From the NCBI RefSeq assembly GCF_030814415.1, contig NZ_JAUSVB010000001.1, positions 62,001-126,000 on the forward strand: a stretch of DNA of 64,000 nucleotides, in the 5' to 3' direction. The position numbers were made by a program, and so were the translations under genes. The notes below the pieces were generated by a model. That model was given only the letters and a program-made list of their open reading frames with translations, was not told the origin of the DNA and did no database searches. The stretch's first letter is position 1. Each line of letters opens with the position of its first letter. This stretch comes from Cellulomonas humilata. GTDB taxonomy: Bacteria; Actinomycetota; Actinomycetes; Actinomycetales; Cellulomonadaceae. Below are positions 55,318-64,000 of the stretch, in pieces.

Positions 55318-56067
55318 ATGTGTGGTCGATATGCCTCCTTCCGCGAGGACCAGGCGCTGGCCGACGAGTTCGCCATCGCGACAATCGCCGACGACGTCCG
55401 GCTGCTGGGCCCGTCCTGGAACGTCGCGCCCACCGACGGCGTCCGCATGGTCGTCGAGCGCGCGGACAAGGAGACCGGGGAGATCACCCGGCAGCTGCGC
55501 GTCGCCCGCTGGGGCCTGGTGCCGTCGTGGGCGAAGGACATCTCCGTGGGCAGCCGGATGATCAACGCCCGCGTGGAGTCGCTCGAGGAGAAGTCGGCGT
55601 TCGCCCGTCCGTTCGCCGTCCGCCGCGCCCTGCTGCCCGCCGACGGCTACTACGAGTGGAAGAAGGCTGCACCCGGCGGGCCCGGGCCCGCAGGCAAGCG
55701 CAAGCAGCCGTTCTACCTGCACCCCGCCGACGGCGACCTCGTCGCGCTCGCGGGCCTGTACGAGTTCTGGAAGGACCCCACCAAGGCCGACGACGACCCC
55801 GCGCGGTGGGTGGTCAGCGCCACCGTCATCACCCGGCCGGCCTCCGACGAGCTCGCCCACATCCACGACCGCCAGCCCTTGATGCTGCGGTCCGACGCCT
55901 GGTCGGCCTGGCTCGACCCGGCCGTCGGCGCCGACGGCGCCCGCGAGCTGCTGGAGACGCCCGGGCCGGACATCGTCGCCACCCCGGTCTCGACGGCCGT
56001 CAACACCGTCGCCAACAACGGCCCGTCCCTGGTGGACGAGGTCGAACCGGAGGCGGACCCCGCGTAG
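55318..56067 (+). CDS. SRAP (YedK/HMCES) abasic-site protein
   Basis: A 249-aa protein. It begins M-C-G-R-Y, so after methionine removal the catalytic cysteine C2 is N-terminal. N-V-A-P-T, the R-W-G-L-V-P-S-W loop, N-A-R-V-E-S, A-D-G-Y-Y-E-W with the active-site Glu and H-D-R-Q-P-L-M-L with the active-site His complete the family signature. SRAP proteins form a stable DNA-protein link at abasic sites in single-stranded DNA and so protect replication forks. ATG 55318 is fixed by the need for Cys at position 2. It converges with the adenylate cyclase gene. Confidence 0.94.
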   Translation: MCGRYASFREDQALADEFAIATIADDVRLLGPSWNVAPTDGVRMVVERADKETGEITRQLRVARWGLVPSWAKDISVGSRMINARVESLEEKSAFARPFAVRRALLPADGYYEWKKAAPGGPGPAGKRKQPFYLHPADGDLVALAGLYEFWKDPTKADDDPARWVVSATVITRPASDELAHIHDRQPLMLRSDAWSAWLDPAVGADGARELLETPGPDIVATPVSTAVNTVANNGPSLVDEVEPEADPA

Positions 56068-56122
56068 GTCGGCGTCGCGGCGACCGCGCACTGTCGCGCC
56101 CAACCCGCGATCTAGGGACGGG

Positions 56123-57217
56123 TCAGGCCCCGGCAGCCTTCAACCGCACCGGCGCCACGGACCCGATCCCGGCGAGCCGCCGCGCAGGCCGGGGCTCGAG
56201 CACGAACCGCGGATCGGCGGACAGCACCGCGGCGGTCGCCTCGTCGACGAGCACGGTGCTGGGATCGGCGATGTCGGTGAGCCGAGCGGCCAGGTTCACG
56301 TCGGGCCCGAAGACGTCGCCGAACCGCGACAGCACCCGCCCCCACACGAGCCCGACCCGCACGGGAGTCACGCCACGCGCACCCTCGAAGAGCCCACCGG
56401 TCGTGGTCTCGCGGTCGACGTCGAGCTCCTTGCCGAGCGTGTCGGCCAGGTCGAGGGCGATCAGGGCACCGGTGGCGGCGCTGTCGGCGACGAACAGGAT
56501 CGCGTCGCCGATCGTCTTCACGACACGGCCCCCGTTGGCGGAGACGATGTCGCGCGCTGCGGCCTCGAAGCGCTGGACGAACTGGGAGAGGTCGGTGGAG
56601 CCGAGCCCGGCGGTGCGGCGGGTGAAGGAGACCATGTCGGCGAACCCGACGGCGCGTGCCAGCGGCAGCACGGAGCGGTCGGGACCGGGGTCGCGGAGCT
56701 GGCCGAACTCGGCGGCGTAGCGGCCCGCGATCGCGGCGAGCTGTCGCCGGTAGGAGTGCACCAGCTGCGCCTCGAGGACGGGCGCCAGGGACGCGAGCCG
56801 GTCGAGCACGAGCAGCCGCGCGGAGGTGTCGTCGAGCTCGTACCGGCCGGCCATGTCCTCGACGAGGGCCTCGACCTGCCACAGGGCCAGGCGGTCCGAG
56901 GTGTGCCCCAGGGCACGGGTCACGGTGATGACGGTGCGCAGGTCCAGCCCGTGCTCGCGGACCAGGGCGGCGGCGCGGTCGATGGCCTCGGCGTCGCGCT
57001 CGGTGTAGACCGGCTCGTCCGGGTCGGCGTGCGGCAGGCCCATCGTGGTCCAGAAGCCGCGCACGACGTCGATGTCGATGCCGGCGCGCTGGGCCAGGTC
57101 GTGCGCGCTGAGGGTGCGGGGGCCGCCGAGCAGCTCGGCGTCCAGCTCCCCGACCGTCGACTCGAGGAAGTCGAGGTCCTGCGATCGATCGTCCGGCACG
57201 GGACGAGGGTAGTTCAC
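56123..57217 (-). CDS. Class III adenylate/guanylate cyclase with N-terminal regulatory domain
   Basis: A 364-aa cytoplasmic cyclase. Residues 1-160 form a helical regulatory domain whose start resembles a MerR-like HTH ([18 protein letters not shown]). The same kind of domain precedes the cyclase in mycobacterial Rv1264 and Rv2212. The catalytic domain (about 180-345) has the metal motifs [10 protein letters not shown] and I-G-D-A-I-L-F, with D-V-N-L-A-A-R-L following as the transition-state Asn-Arg. Rv1264 is regulated by pH through this domain. The stop of birA overlaps this start by 3 nt, so the two are co-translated. Confidence 0.9.
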   Translation of the reverse strand: MNYPRPVPDDRSQDLDFLESTVGELDAELLGGPRTLSAHDLAQRAGIDIDVVRGFWTTMGLPHADPDEPVYTERDAEAIDRAAALVREHGLDLRTVITVTRALGHTSDRLALWQVEALVEDMAGRYELDDTSARLLVLDRLASLAPVLEAQLVHSYRRQLAAIAGRYAAEFGQLRDPGPDRSVLPLARAVGFADMVSFTRRTAGLGSTDLSQFVQRFEAAARDIVSANGGRVVKTIGDAILFVADSAATGALIALDLADTLGKELDVDRETTTGGLFEGARGVTPVRVGLVWGRVLSRFGDVFGPDVNLAARLTDIADPSTVLVDEATAAVLSADPRFVLEPRPARRLAGIGSVAPVRLKAAGA

Positions 57218-58074
57218 CCGGCGGAGCGGACGTGGCGTACGTCACCCGCGAGAACGCGGTGGGGCACGCCGTCGTCGTCGACGACCACGAGGGCTCCGTC
57301 GTCGTCGAGCCGCGCGGCGACGCCGCTCACGGACCCGTCGCCCGGCAGCTCCACGCGCACCCGGGTGCCGAGGGTGCTGCACACGGCGGCGACCTCGCCG
57401 GCCAGGCCGGAGCCGGCGGCGTCCCCGCCGGAGTCCCGCCACCGCTGGGCGACCTCGAGCTGCGCCGCGACGAGGGCGACGAGCATCCCCTCCCGGTCCA
57501 CGTGCTGCGCCCCCGCGAGCGCGAGGGACGTCGCACTCTCCACGGGAAGCTCGTCGGCCCCCTGCAGGACGTTGATCCCGATCCCGATGACGACCGCGGG
57601 CGGCTGCCCGGCCGGCAGCGCGACGACCTCCGTGAGGATCCCGCCGACCTTGCGCGCCTCTCCCCAGCCCTCGACCTCGGTGTCGGCGGGCACCAGGAGG
57701 TCGTTGGGCCACTTCAGCGTGGCGGCGACGCCCGCCGTGGCCCGCAGCGCGTTGACGGCGCCGAGGCCGGCAAGCAGCGAGATCCAGCCGAAGGACGAGG
57801 CGGGGACGGGCGGGTGCACGACGAAGCTGCAGGTCAACGACGTCCCAGGAGGCGTCTCCCACGTGCGGCCGGCGCGGCCGCGACCGCCGGTCTGGTGCTC
57901 CGCGACGAGCACGCTCGCGTCCGGCCAGGAGGTCGGGTCGGCACGCAGCGCGTCGGCGAGGTCGGTGTTGGTGGACGCGGTGACGTCGACCACCTCGACC
58001 CGGGTCAGCGGACCGGCGGGAGCAAGCAGGAGGTCGCGGAGCTCGGCGACGCGAAGGAGGGGCACGACGAACAT
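57214..58074 (-). CDS. birA: BirA, biotin--[acetyl-CoA-carboxylase] ligase
   Basis: A 286-aa ligase of the short class without the N-terminal HTH. The catalytic loop is [18 protein letters not shown] contains the key lysine, and V-G-G-I-L-T-E and G-I-G-I-N-V complete the biotin/ATP site. A C-terminal SH3-like domain ends near V-L-A-G-D-V-R. It attaches biotin to carboxylase carrier proteins. ATG 58074 is chosen since the frame upstream is the opposite-strand carboxylase promoter region. Its divergent neighbour is an acyl-CoA carboxylase subunit, which fits its function. Confidence 0.94.
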   Translation of the reverse strand: MFVVPLLRVAELRDLLLAPAGPLTRVEVVDVTASTNTDLADALRADPTSWPDASVLVAEHQTGGRGRAGRTWETPPGTSLTCSFVVHPPVPASSFGWISLLAGLGAVNALRATAGVAATLKWPNDLLVPADTEVEGWGEARKVGGILTEVVALPAGQPPAVVIGIGINVLQGADELPVESATSLALAGAQHVDREGMLVALVAAQLEVAQRWRDSGGDAAGSGLAGEVAAVCSTLGTRVRVELPGDGSVSGVAARLDDDGALVVVDDDGVPHRVLAGDVRHVRSAG

Positions 58075-58157
58075 GATGGCCCGCCTTGTGGGAACCCGAC
58101 ACCCCGACGCGGGCAACACCGTGATCCGCCTGCACGTGCATGGAGGGCTCCGACAAC

Positions 58158-58163
58158 TAGCCT
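58158..58163 (+). promoter_or_regulatory. -10-like hexamer of the acyl-CoA carboxylase operon
   Basis: TAGCCT ends 7 nt before GTG 58171 with no ribosome binding site, as in other candidate leaderless genes of this window. Confidence 0.4.
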
Positions 58164-58170
58164 CGGTCGA

Positions 58171-59772
58171 GTGACTGACACGCAGCAGCCCGTCGAGACG
58201 GCCCCGCGCACCACGGCCGCCAAGCTGGCCGACCTCGCAGAACGGTACGAGGCGGCCGCCGCCGCGGAGCAGGGAGCCGTCGACAAGCAGCACGCGCGCG
58301 GCAAGCGGTCCGCCCGCGAGCGCATCGAGCAGCTCCTGGACCCGGGCTCGTTCACCGAGCTCGACGCGTTCGTCCGGCACCGCTCGACCAACTTCGGCCT
58401 CGACAAGAAGCGCGTGCCCGGCGACGGCGTCGTCGTCGGGCACGGCACGGTCGACGGCCGCCCGGTGTGCATCTACTCGCAGGACTTCACGGTCTTCGGC
58501 GGCAGCCTGGGTGAGGTGCACGGCCAGAAGATCACCAAGGTGATGGACCTGGCGCTGCGCACGGGCGTCCCGCTGATCGGGATCAGCGACGGCGGCGGCG
58601 CCCGGATCCAGGAGGGCGTGGCGGGCCTGACGCAGTTCGCGGAGATCTTCCGTCGCAACGTCGCCGCGTCCGGGGTGATCCCGCAGATCAGCCTGATCCT
58701 GGGCCCGTCGGCGGGTGGCGCGGTGTACTCCCCGGCGCTGACGGACTTCATCGTCATGGCCGACGGCACGTCGAACATGTTCATCACGGGTCCCGACGTC
58801 ATCCGCGCGGTCACCGGCGAGGACGTCGGGTTCGAGGAGCTGGGTGGGGCGACGACGCACAACACGCGCTCCGGCGTCGCGCACTACATGGCGTCCGACG
58901 AGGACGACGCGCTCGACTACGTGCGCTCCCTGCTCATCTACCTCCCGCAGAACAACCTCACGGACCCGCTGACGTTCGACCACGAGGCCGACCTGGAGGT
59001 CGGCGAGGTCGACGAGGAGCTCGACTCGCTGCTGCCCGACTCGGACAACCAGCCGTACGACATGCGGACCGTCCTGGAGCACGTGCTGGACGACGGGGTC
59101 CTGCTGGAGGTCCAGCCGCTGTACGCGAAGAACGTGCTGATCGGCTTCGGGCACGTGGAGGGGCACCCCGTCGGGATCGTCGCCAACCAGCCACTGCAGA
59201 TGGCGGGCACGCTCGACATCAACGCCGCCGAGAAGGCCGCGCGCTTCGTGCGGACGTGCGACGCGTTCAACATCCCGGTGCTCACGTTCGTCGACGTCCC
59301 CGGCTTCCTGCCGGGCACGGACCAGGAGTGGAACGGCATCATCCGGCGCGGCGCCAAGCTCATCTACGCGTACGCCGAGGCCACCGTCCCGCTCGTCACC
59401 GTCATCACCCGCAAGGCGTACGGTGGCGCGTACATCGTCATGGGCTCCAAGCAGCTCGGTGCCGACGTGAACCTGGCGTGGCCGACCGCGCAGATCGCCG
59501 TCATGGGTGCCGGCGGCGCGGTGAACATCCTGCAGCGTGGCGCCCTGAAGTCCGTCGCGGACGCGGGCGGCGACGCCGAGGCCGAGCGTCGGCGGCTGAC
59601 GGCCGAGTACGAGGAGGCGATCGTGAACCCCTGGGACGCAGCCGACCGCGGGTACGTGGACGCGGTCGTCGCGCCGTCGCAGACCCGCGTCGAGATCACC
59701 AAGGCCCTGCGCCTGCTGCGCACGAAGCGGGCGAGCCTGCCCCCCAAGAAGCACGGGAACATCCCCCTGTGA
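58171..59772 (+). CDS. Acyl-CoA carboxylase beta (carboxyltransferase) subunit, AccD5/PccB-like
   Basis: A 533-aa carboxyltransferase. It has [13 protein letters not shown], the oxyanion-hole glycines in [11 protein letters not shown] and [13 protein letters not shown]. The second half has [10 protein letters not shown], then [15 protein letters not shown] and N-L-A-W-P-T-A. The length and motifs match propionyl/acetyl-CoA carboxylase beta subunits that work with a separate biotinylated alpha subunit (not in this window). They make malonyl- or methylmalonyl-CoA. Start GTG 58171; the stop overlaps the next gene by 3 nt. Confidence 0.95.
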   Translation: MTDTQQPVETAPRTTAAKLADLAERYEAAAAAEQGAVDKQHARGKRSARERIEQLLDPGSFTELDAFVRHRSTNFGLDKKRVPGDGVVVGHGTVDGRPVCIYSQDFTVFGGSLGEVHGQKITKVMDLALRTGVPLIGISDGGGARIQEGVAGLTQFAEIFRRNVAASGVIPQISLILGPSAGGAVYSPALTDFIVMADGTSNMFITGPDVIRAVTGEDVGFEELGGATTHNTRSGVAHYMASDEDDALDYVRSLLIYLPQNNLTDPLTFDHEADLEVGEVDEELDSLLPDSDNQPYDMRTVLEHVLDDGVLLEVQPLYAKNVLIGFGHVEGHPVGIVANQPLQMAGTLDINAAEKAARFVRTCDAFNIPVLTFVDVPGFLPGTDQEWNGIIRRGAKLIYAYAEATVPLVTVITRKAYGGAYIVMGSKQLGADVNLAWPTAQIAVMGAGGAVNILQRGALKSVADAGGDAEAERRRLTAEYEEAIVNPWDAADRGYVDAVVAPSQTRVEITKALRLLRTKRASLPPKKHGNIPL

Positions 59773-60350
59773 GCGAGCACGAGCACGACGAGCACGGCGG
59801 TCACGACGACCCCGCGCACGGCCCCGAGCCGCTGGTCGGCGTCGACGCGACGGACCTGCACGCGGCCGTCGCCGCCCTGGCCGTCGCGCTGCACGGGTAC
59901 GTCGACGCGGCGGTGGGTGTCCGCGCCGAGTTCGGGTCGCGGGAGGCCGACGAGGATCCCCGGATCCTGGTGCTGGAGTCGGAGATCGGCGGGCTCAACG
60001 CGCAGCTGTACGACCTGCTGCACGAGCGTCTGGGCCTGCACGCCGACCTCACGGGCATGTCGTGGGGCGACGACGAGCACGGCGACGCGGACGCACCGCG
60101 CAGCGACGCCGAGATCGACACGTTCCACCTCGGCTTCGTCGTCGGACCGCCGCCGGGGACGTCGGACCTGTCGCTGGAGTCCGTCCTGGACGTCGTCGAG
60201 CAGGGTGGCGCGGACCTGGCGCAGCGGCTGGTCGACGCCGGGTTCGAGGTCGGCGAGTGGGGCGCGTCCCGCGGGGCAGCGGTCGCCTTCGAGGAGGACG
60301 ACGACGAGGACGATGACGACGAGGACGACGACGTGACGGGGAGCGCATGA
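59769..60350 (+). CDS. Acidic protein with His/Asp-rich ends, in the acyl-CoA carboxylase operon
   Basis: A 193-aa protein. The first 20 residues are rich in His, Asp and Glu ([12 protein letters not shown]). The middle is a soluble helical/beta region ([23 protein letters not shown]). The last 20 residues are nearly all Asp and Glu. The GTG start overlaps the carboxylase stop by 3 nt and its stop overlaps the epsilon-subunit start by 4 nt, so it is translated with both. I do not recognise the family. The termini could bind metal ions or mimic nucleic acid. A role in the carboxylase complex is possible but unproven. Confidence 0.72.
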   Translation: MSEHEHDEHGGHDDPAHGPEPLVGVDATDLHAAVAALAVALHGYVDAAVGVRAEFGSREADEDPRILVLESEIGGLNAQLYDLLHERLGLHADLTGMSWGDDEHGDADAPRSDAEIDTFHLGFVVGPPPGTSDLSLESVLDVVEQGGADLAQRLVDAGFEVGEWGASRGAAVAFEEDDDEDDDDEDDDVTGSA

Positions 60351-60577
60351 GCACGCGCGACGCCGACGTGCAGGTGGTCCGGGGCACCCCGGACGACCTG
60401 GAGCTGGCCGCCCTCGTAGCGGGCCTGATGGCTGCGGCCTCCGAGCGTGCGCGGCTGGCCGAGGAGCGGGACCACGCGGTCGCCGCACCCTGGGCGGACC
60501 GTCGCCGGACGATGCGCGGCAGCCGCGTCGGCCTGCGCCCCGGCCCCGACGCGTGGCGCTGGAGCCTGCGCGCCTGA
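60347..60577 (+). CDS. Acyl-CoA carboxylase epsilon subunit
   Basis: A 76-aa protein. It starts with V-Q-V-V-R-G-T-P-D-D-L-E-L-A-A-L-V-A-G-L, followed by a charged helix, and ends W-A-D-R-R-R-T-M-R...P-G-P-D-A-W-R-W-S. This is the pattern of actinobacterial epsilon subunits (AccE/PccE), which stabilise alpha-beta complexes. ATG 60347 overlaps the stop of the acidic protein (ATGA). In most genomes the epsilon gene directly follows the beta gene; here an extra gene intervenes. Confidence 0.88.
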   Translation: MSTRDADVQVVRGTPDDLELAALVAGLMAAASERARLAEERDHAVAAPWADRRRTMRGSRVGLRPGPDAWRWSLRA

Positions 60578-60604
60578 GCGCTCGGGATCGCCGGTACCCG
60601 CCGG

Positions 60605-60610
60605 TAGGGT
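60605..60610 (+). promoter_or_regulatory. -10-like hexamer of the DUF885 gene
   Basis: TAGGGT ends 7 nt before GTG 60618 with no ribosome binding site between them. Confidence 0.4.
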
Positions 60611-60617
60611 CGAGCGG

Positions 60618-62360
60618 GTGACGACGACGCCCACCACCCCGCCTTCCCGCCTGGACGCGCTCACCGAGCGCGCACCCTCCCCGATCGACACGATCGCGGA
60701 GGCGTACATGACCCAGTACGCGACCCTCGACCCGCTGGCGGCCACCAGCATGGGGATCGCGGGCCACGACCACGAGATGACCGACCACTCCCCGGCCGGT
60801 CTCGAGGCCCGCGCGGAGCTCACCAGGAGCACCCTGCAGGCGCTGGACGGCGCCTCCCCGACGGACGAGATCGACCAGATCACGCTCGCCGCGATGCGCG
60901 AGCGGCTCGGCCTGGAGCTCGAGCTGCACGAGGCGGGCGAGTTCCTGCGGTACCTGAACAACATCGCCTCCCCGGTCCAGAACCTGCGCGACGTGTTCGA
61001 CGTGATGCCGACCGACGACGTCGAGGCGTGGTCGAACATCGCGGCCCGGCTGAACGCGCTGCCGTTCGCGGTCGACGGCTACATCGAGTCGCTGCAGCTC
61101 GCCGCGAGCAGGGGTGCCGTCGCCGCGGTCCGCCAGGTCGACGAGGCCGCCCGTCAGGCCGAGGAGCTGGCCGACCCGGCGACGTCGTTCTTCACCACCT
61201 TCATCACGGGCGCCGACGTCGACGCCGTCCTGGACGACTCGGCCGCGTGCTCCCTGGTCCGCGCCGAGCTGGAGCACGGCGCCACCGCGGCGCGCGGTGC
61301 GTACGCGACCCTGGCGGCGTTCCTGCGCGACGAGCTGTCGCCGCAGGCCCCGCAGGAGGACGCGGCCGGCCGCGAGCGCTACGCCCTGTGGTCGCGCGCG
61401 TTCCTCGGCGCGACCGTCGACCTGGAGGAGACGTACCAGTGGGGGCTCGAGGAGCTCGCCCGGGTCGTCGCCGAGCAGGAGGCCGTCGCCGCGCAGATCG
61501 CCGGGCCGGGCGCGACCGTCGCGGACGCCGTGGCCAAGCTCGACGAGGATCCCGACCGCAGGCTGGACGGCACGGCGGAGCTCCAGGCGTGGATGCAGGA
61601 GACGTCGGACGCGGCGATCGCGGCCCTCGACGGCACGCACTTCGCCATCCCCGTCCCGGTGCTCACCCTCGAGTGCCGCATCGCCCCGACGCAGAACGGC
61701 GGCATCTACTACACGGGTCCCAGCGACGACTTCAGCCGCCCGGGCCGCATGTGGTGGTCGGTCCCGCCGGAGGTCACCACCTTCAACACCTGGCGCGAGA
61801 AGACGACCGTCTACCACGAGGGCGTCCCCGGCCACCACCTGCAGATCGGCCAGGCCGTCTTCCAGCGCGCGACGCTGAACACGTGGCGCCGGCTGGCGTG
61901 CTGGACGTCGGGCTACGGCGAGGGCTGGGCCCTGTACGCCGAGCGTCTGATGGCCGACCTCGGCTTCCTCGACGACCCGGGCGACCGGCTGGGCATGCTC
62001 GACGGCCAGCGGATGCGCGCCGCCCGCGTGGTGTTCGACCTGGGCATCCACCTCGGGCTCGAGGCGCCCGAGGAGTGGGGCGGCGGGACCTGGGACGCCG
62101 ACAAGGGCTGGGAGTTCCTCCTGGCCAACGTGAACATGCCCGAGGCGTTCATCCGGTTCGAGTGGAACCGGTACCTGGGCTGGCCTGGCCAGGCGCCCTC
62201 GTACAAGATCGGCCAGCGCCTCTGGGAGCAGACGCGTGACGCCGCGGCCGCCGAGGCGGAGGCGAAGGGCGAGGAGTTCGACCGGCGCGCCTTCCACGCC
62301 CGCGCGCTGAGCATGGGCGCCCTGCCGCTGGACGTGCTGAAGACGGCGTTCGCGGGCTGA
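60618..62360 (+). CDS. DUF885 family protein, zinc-peptidase-like
   Basis: A 580-aa protein of the DUF885 family. The signature H-E-G-V-P-G-H-H (residues 400-407) has the H-E-x-x-x-H form of gluzincin metallopeptidases. A downstream E in G-E-G-W-A-L-Y-A-E could be the third zinc ligand. The N-terminal half is helical (D-T-I-A-E-A-Y, L-D-P-L-A-A-T). There is no signal peptide, so it is cytoplasmic. Members are widespread in actinobacteria, and few have known substrates. Start GTG 60618 fits the promoter hexamer. A strong terminator follows. Confidence 0.9.
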   Translation: MTTTPTTPPSRLDALTERAPSPIDTIAEAYMTQYATLDPLAATSMGIAGHDHEMTDHSPAGLEARAELTRSTLQALDGASPTDEIDQITLAAMRERLGLELELHEAGEFLRYLNNIASPVQNLRDVFDVMPTDDVEAWSNIAARLNALPFAVDGYIESLQLAASRGAVAAVRQVDEAARQAEELADPATSFFTTFITGADVDAVLDDSAACSLVRAELEHGATAARGAYATLAAFLRDELSPQAPQEDAAGRERYALWSRAFLGATVDLEETYQWGLEELARVVAEQEAVAAQIAGPGATVADAVAKLDEDPDRRLDGTAELQAWMQETSDAAIAALDGTHFAIPVPVLTLECRIAPTQNGGIYYTGPSDDFSRPGRMWWSVPPEVTTFNTWREKTTVYHEGVPGHHLQIGQAVFQRATLNTWRRLACWTSGYGEGWALYAERLMADLGFLDDPGDRLGMLDGQRMRAARVVFDLGIHLGLEAPEEWGGGTWDADKGWEFLLANVNMPEAFIRFEWNRYLGWPGQAPSYKIGQRLWEQTRDAAAAEAEAKGEEFDRRAFHARALSMGALPLDVLKTAFAG

Positions 62361-62365
62361 ACGAG

Positions 62366-62400
62366 CGAAGGGCCGGTGGCAGCGCGCCACCGGCCCTTCG
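62366..62400. terminator. Strong terminator after the DUF885 gene
   Basis: CGAAGGGCCGGTGGC (62366-62380) and GCCACCGGCCCTTCG (62386-62400) form a perfect 15-bp stem with a 5-nt loop. It lies between convergent genes and may serve both. Confidence 0.9.
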
Positions 62401-62411
62401 TGCGTCCGCGG

Positions 62412-63107
62412 TCAGGCGAGGATGATCGAGCCGTACTTCACCAGGATCGCGACCGCCAGCAGCACGATGAGCGCGATGGTGACGAACCAGTCGTTGCCGT
62501 GGTCGACGAAGCGCCGGGCGGCCGGACCCCAGCGACCGGGGAACGTGATCGCGCCCTCACGGACGTTCAGCCGGGTCAGCCCGGCCCACACGAGCGTCGT
62601 CGTGACGGTGATGAGCAGGCACCAGGGGCACAGTGCCCCGATGACGACGTACGCCTCGTAGAACAGCCACCAGGCGAACAGGAAGCCGAGCGTGTAGATC
62701 ACCTGCGCGCCCAGCATGAACCAGCGCGGGAACACCACGCGTCCGAGGATGGCCACAGCCACCGTGATGACCACGGCCTCGGCGGCGATGCCGAGGTAGG
62801 CGTTGGGGAACCCGAACAGCGACGCCTGCCAGCTCTGCGCGACGATGCTGCAGCTGATCACCGAGTTGAGGTCGCAGCCCAGCGACGCCGTCGGGTCCAG
62901 CGCGAGCGTGAGGGCCTCGATCGAGAGCACGAACGACGCGAGCAGGCCGATCGCGCCGGAGACGACCATCTCGAGCGCCGTCCGCGTCCGCCACGCGTTC
63001 GACGGTGGCTCCAGCAGGTCCGGGTCGGGGTCGATCTCGTCGTACTCGTCGACGTCGTCGATGTCGTCATCCGTCGCTCGTGCCGACGACCTCGTCGCGT
63101 CACCCAC
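62412..63107 (-). CDS. Vitamin K epoxide reductase (VKOR) family protein
   Basis: A 231-aa membrane protein. An acidic N-terminal tail (residues 10-35, D-D-D-I-D-D-V-D) precedes a five-helix VKOR domain. The redox pair is C160-P-W-C163, the loop cysteines are C78 and C86, and the quinone-side S-W-Q-A-S-L-F-G-F-P-N-A-Y follows. In actinobacteria VKOR re-oxidises the disulfide-forming DsbA-like enzymes using menaquinone. GTG 63107 is preferred because GAGGAGA lies about 4 nt upstream; an ATG at 63179 is the alternative. No fused thioredoxin domain is present. Confidence 0.9.
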   Translation of the reverse strand: MGDATRSSARATDDDIDDVDEYDEIDPDPDLLEPPSNAWRTRTALEMVVSGAIGLLASFVLSIEALTLALDPTASLGCDLNSVISCSIVAQSWQASLFGFPNAYLGIAAEAVVITVAVAILGRVVFPRWFMLGAQVIYTLGFLFAWWLFYEAYVVIGALCPWCLLITVTTTLVWAGLTRLNVREGAITFPGRWGPAARRFVDHGNDWFVTIALIVLLAVAILVKYGSIILA

Positions 63108-63263
63108 GGTGTCTCCTCGCGTCCCTCGTGACCTCGGACCGGCGGTACCGCCCGCCGCACCCGACCACAGCGCGCCCATTGTGCCCTGATGCCCTGTTCG
63201 AGGTGCACGGTCGGAGGTCCCGAGATCGCAAGGTCCGGGGTCTCGTACGGCGGCCGGTCGAAC

Positions 63264-63269
63264 TAGGCT
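63264..63269 (+). promoter_or_regulatory. -10-like hexamer of the Maf gene
   Basis: TAGGCT ends 8 nt before GTG 63278, with no ribosome binding site. Confidence 0.35.
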
Positions 63270-63277
63270 CGCCACCC

Positions 63278-63919
63278 GTGACCCGTCTGCTGCTCGCCTC
63301 CGCCTCGCCCGCCCGCCGCGCCACCCTGCTCGCCGCCGGGATCGAGCCGCTCGTCGCCGTGTCGAGGGTCGACGAGGATGCGGTCCTCGCTGCCGCCCAC
63401 GAGCGGTTCGGTGGGCTGGACCCCGCGGACGCGGTGCTGCTGCTGGCGCAGGCGAAGGTGGAGGACGTCTCGCGGAACCTCCCCGACGAGCTCGAGGACG
63501 CGGACGACCTGCTCCTGCTGGGCTGCGACTCGATGCTGGAGCTGGACGGCGAGATCTACGGCAAGCCCGTGGACGCTGCCGAGGCGACGACCCGGTGGCG
63601 CGCGATGCGCGGACGGTCGGGCGTGCTGCACACCGGGCACTGGCTCATGGACGAGCGCAGCGTGCCGGCGATGCTCGGAGCCACGTCGTCGACGACGGTG
63701 CGGTTCGCGGACCTCTCCGACGAGGAGGTCGACGCGTACGTCGCCACGGGCGAGCCGCTCGCGGTGGCCGGCGCGTTCACGATCGACGGCCTCGGCGGCC
63801 CGTTCGTCGAGCGGATCGAGGGCGACCACCACGGGGTCGTCGGCCTGAGCCTCCCGCTGCTGCGGGAGCTCCTCGGCGAGGTGGGCGTGAGCATCCCGGA
63901 CCTGTGGCGAAAGGCGTGA
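63278..63919 (+). CDS. maf: Maf-like nucleoside triphosphate pyrophosphatase
   Basis: A 213-aa protein. The Maf signature is L-L-L-A-S-A-S-P-A-R-R-A-T-L-L at the N-terminus. The catalytic-base region L-L-G-C-D-S-M-L-E follows, then G-K-P-V-D-A-A-E-A and Y-V-A-T-G-E-P-L-A-V-A-G-A-F-T-I-D-G-L-G. Maf enzymes hydrolyse non-canonical or modified nucleotides such as dTTP, UTP or m7GTP and are linked to cell division arrest. In other actinobacteria maf often lies near acyl-CoA carboxylase genes, as it does here. GTG 63278 is the only start that keeps the full signature. Confidence 0.93.
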   Translation: MTRLLLASASPARRATLLAAGIEPLVAVSRVDEDAVLAAAHERFGGLDPADAVLLLAQAKVEDVSRNLPDELEDADDLLLLGCDSMLELDGEIYGKPVDAAEATTRWRAMRGRSGVLHTGHWLMDERSVPAMLGATSSTTVRFADLSDEEVDAYVATGEPLAVAGAFTIDGLGGPFVERIEGDHHGVVGLSLPLLRELLGEVGVSIPDLWRKA

Positions 63920-64000
63920 CCTAGGTCCCTAACGGGGCACGCCACCGGCACGCGACGATCGTCCCGTGGGCCAGCCCGAGAGGCCCATCGGAGCCCGGGT

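Noticed and set aside
63966..64000. GTG-initiated open frame at the right edge
   Set aside because: Only 35 bases are visible, without a ribosome binding site or a good TAnnnT hexamer. It may be the start of the next gene, but cannot be supported.

Overview
This is 64 kb of high-GC DNA from an actinobacterium. Overlapping stop/start codons, frequent GTG starts, KdpDE, an acyl-CoA carboxylase with an epsilon subunit, mycothiol-type arsenate reductases and an LATTG sortase signal all fit that group. A secreted GH10-CBM2-GH62 xylanase/arabinofuranosidase, a GH67-like protein, the tail of a GH32 enzyme and a full-length AdhE suggest Cellulomonas or a close relative (inference). The coding is dense and no gene-free stretch exceeds 300 bp. 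The longest gaps are 3786-4020, 42914-43134 and 53715-53931; the first two hold repeated or palindromic regulatory sites, and I see nothing specific in the third. I see no integrase, transposase, phage gene or CRISPR array.

Layout. 1-0.3 kb: C-terminus of a GH32-type enzyme and tRNA-Arg(CCG). 0.4-9.5 kb: a TetR regulator with an ABC exporter, a KdpD-like membrane protein without a kinase, two MFS exporters, two MerR regulators (one fused to a Cys-Cys domain and followed by a MerF-like small membrane protein), and a YnfA protein. 9.5-17.3 kb (minus): a complete, translationally overlapped orf27-kdpFABCDE potassium-uptake operon. 17.5-26.3 kb: an arsenic island of two divergent gene sets with four arsenate-reductase domains, two ArsR-type regulators (one fused to a reductase), an aquaglyceroporin, two flavoprotein oxidoreductases, ArsM and an ArsN-like acetyltransferase, with a pfkB kinase between the two halves. 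26.3-30.4 kb: aldo/keto reductase, MocR regulator and a DHA2 exporter. 30.4-38 kb: phosphorus genes (PhoX, a phytase-like esterase/GDPD, Ppx) with two matching PHO-box-like sites, plus small proteins. 38-48.4 kb: GH67-like membrane protein, Na+/H+ antiporter, xylanase and AdhE. 48.5-55.3 kb: coiled-coil lipoprotein, aminotransferase, LATTG surface protein and Bcr/CflA exporter. 55.3-63.9 kb: SRAP protein, adenylate cyclase, BirA, acyl-CoA carboxylase beta and epsilon subunits flanking an acidic protein, a DUF885 protein, VKOR and Maf.

Functional themes. Metal, metalloid and drug resistance fill the left third around the potassium pump. Phosphorus scavenging and xylan use followed by ethanol fermentation fill the middle. 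Acyl-CoA carboxylation with its biotin ligase fills the right. Two regulatory signals recur. A tandem TTGACG array with the same 11/21/11 spacing lies before both the kdp operon and the KdpD-like gene at 4021. An 18-bp PHO-like element lies before both phoX and the phytase/GDPD gene. Many genes also show a TAnnnT hexamer ending 6-8 nt before the start codon with no ribosome binding site, which suggests leaderless transcripts.
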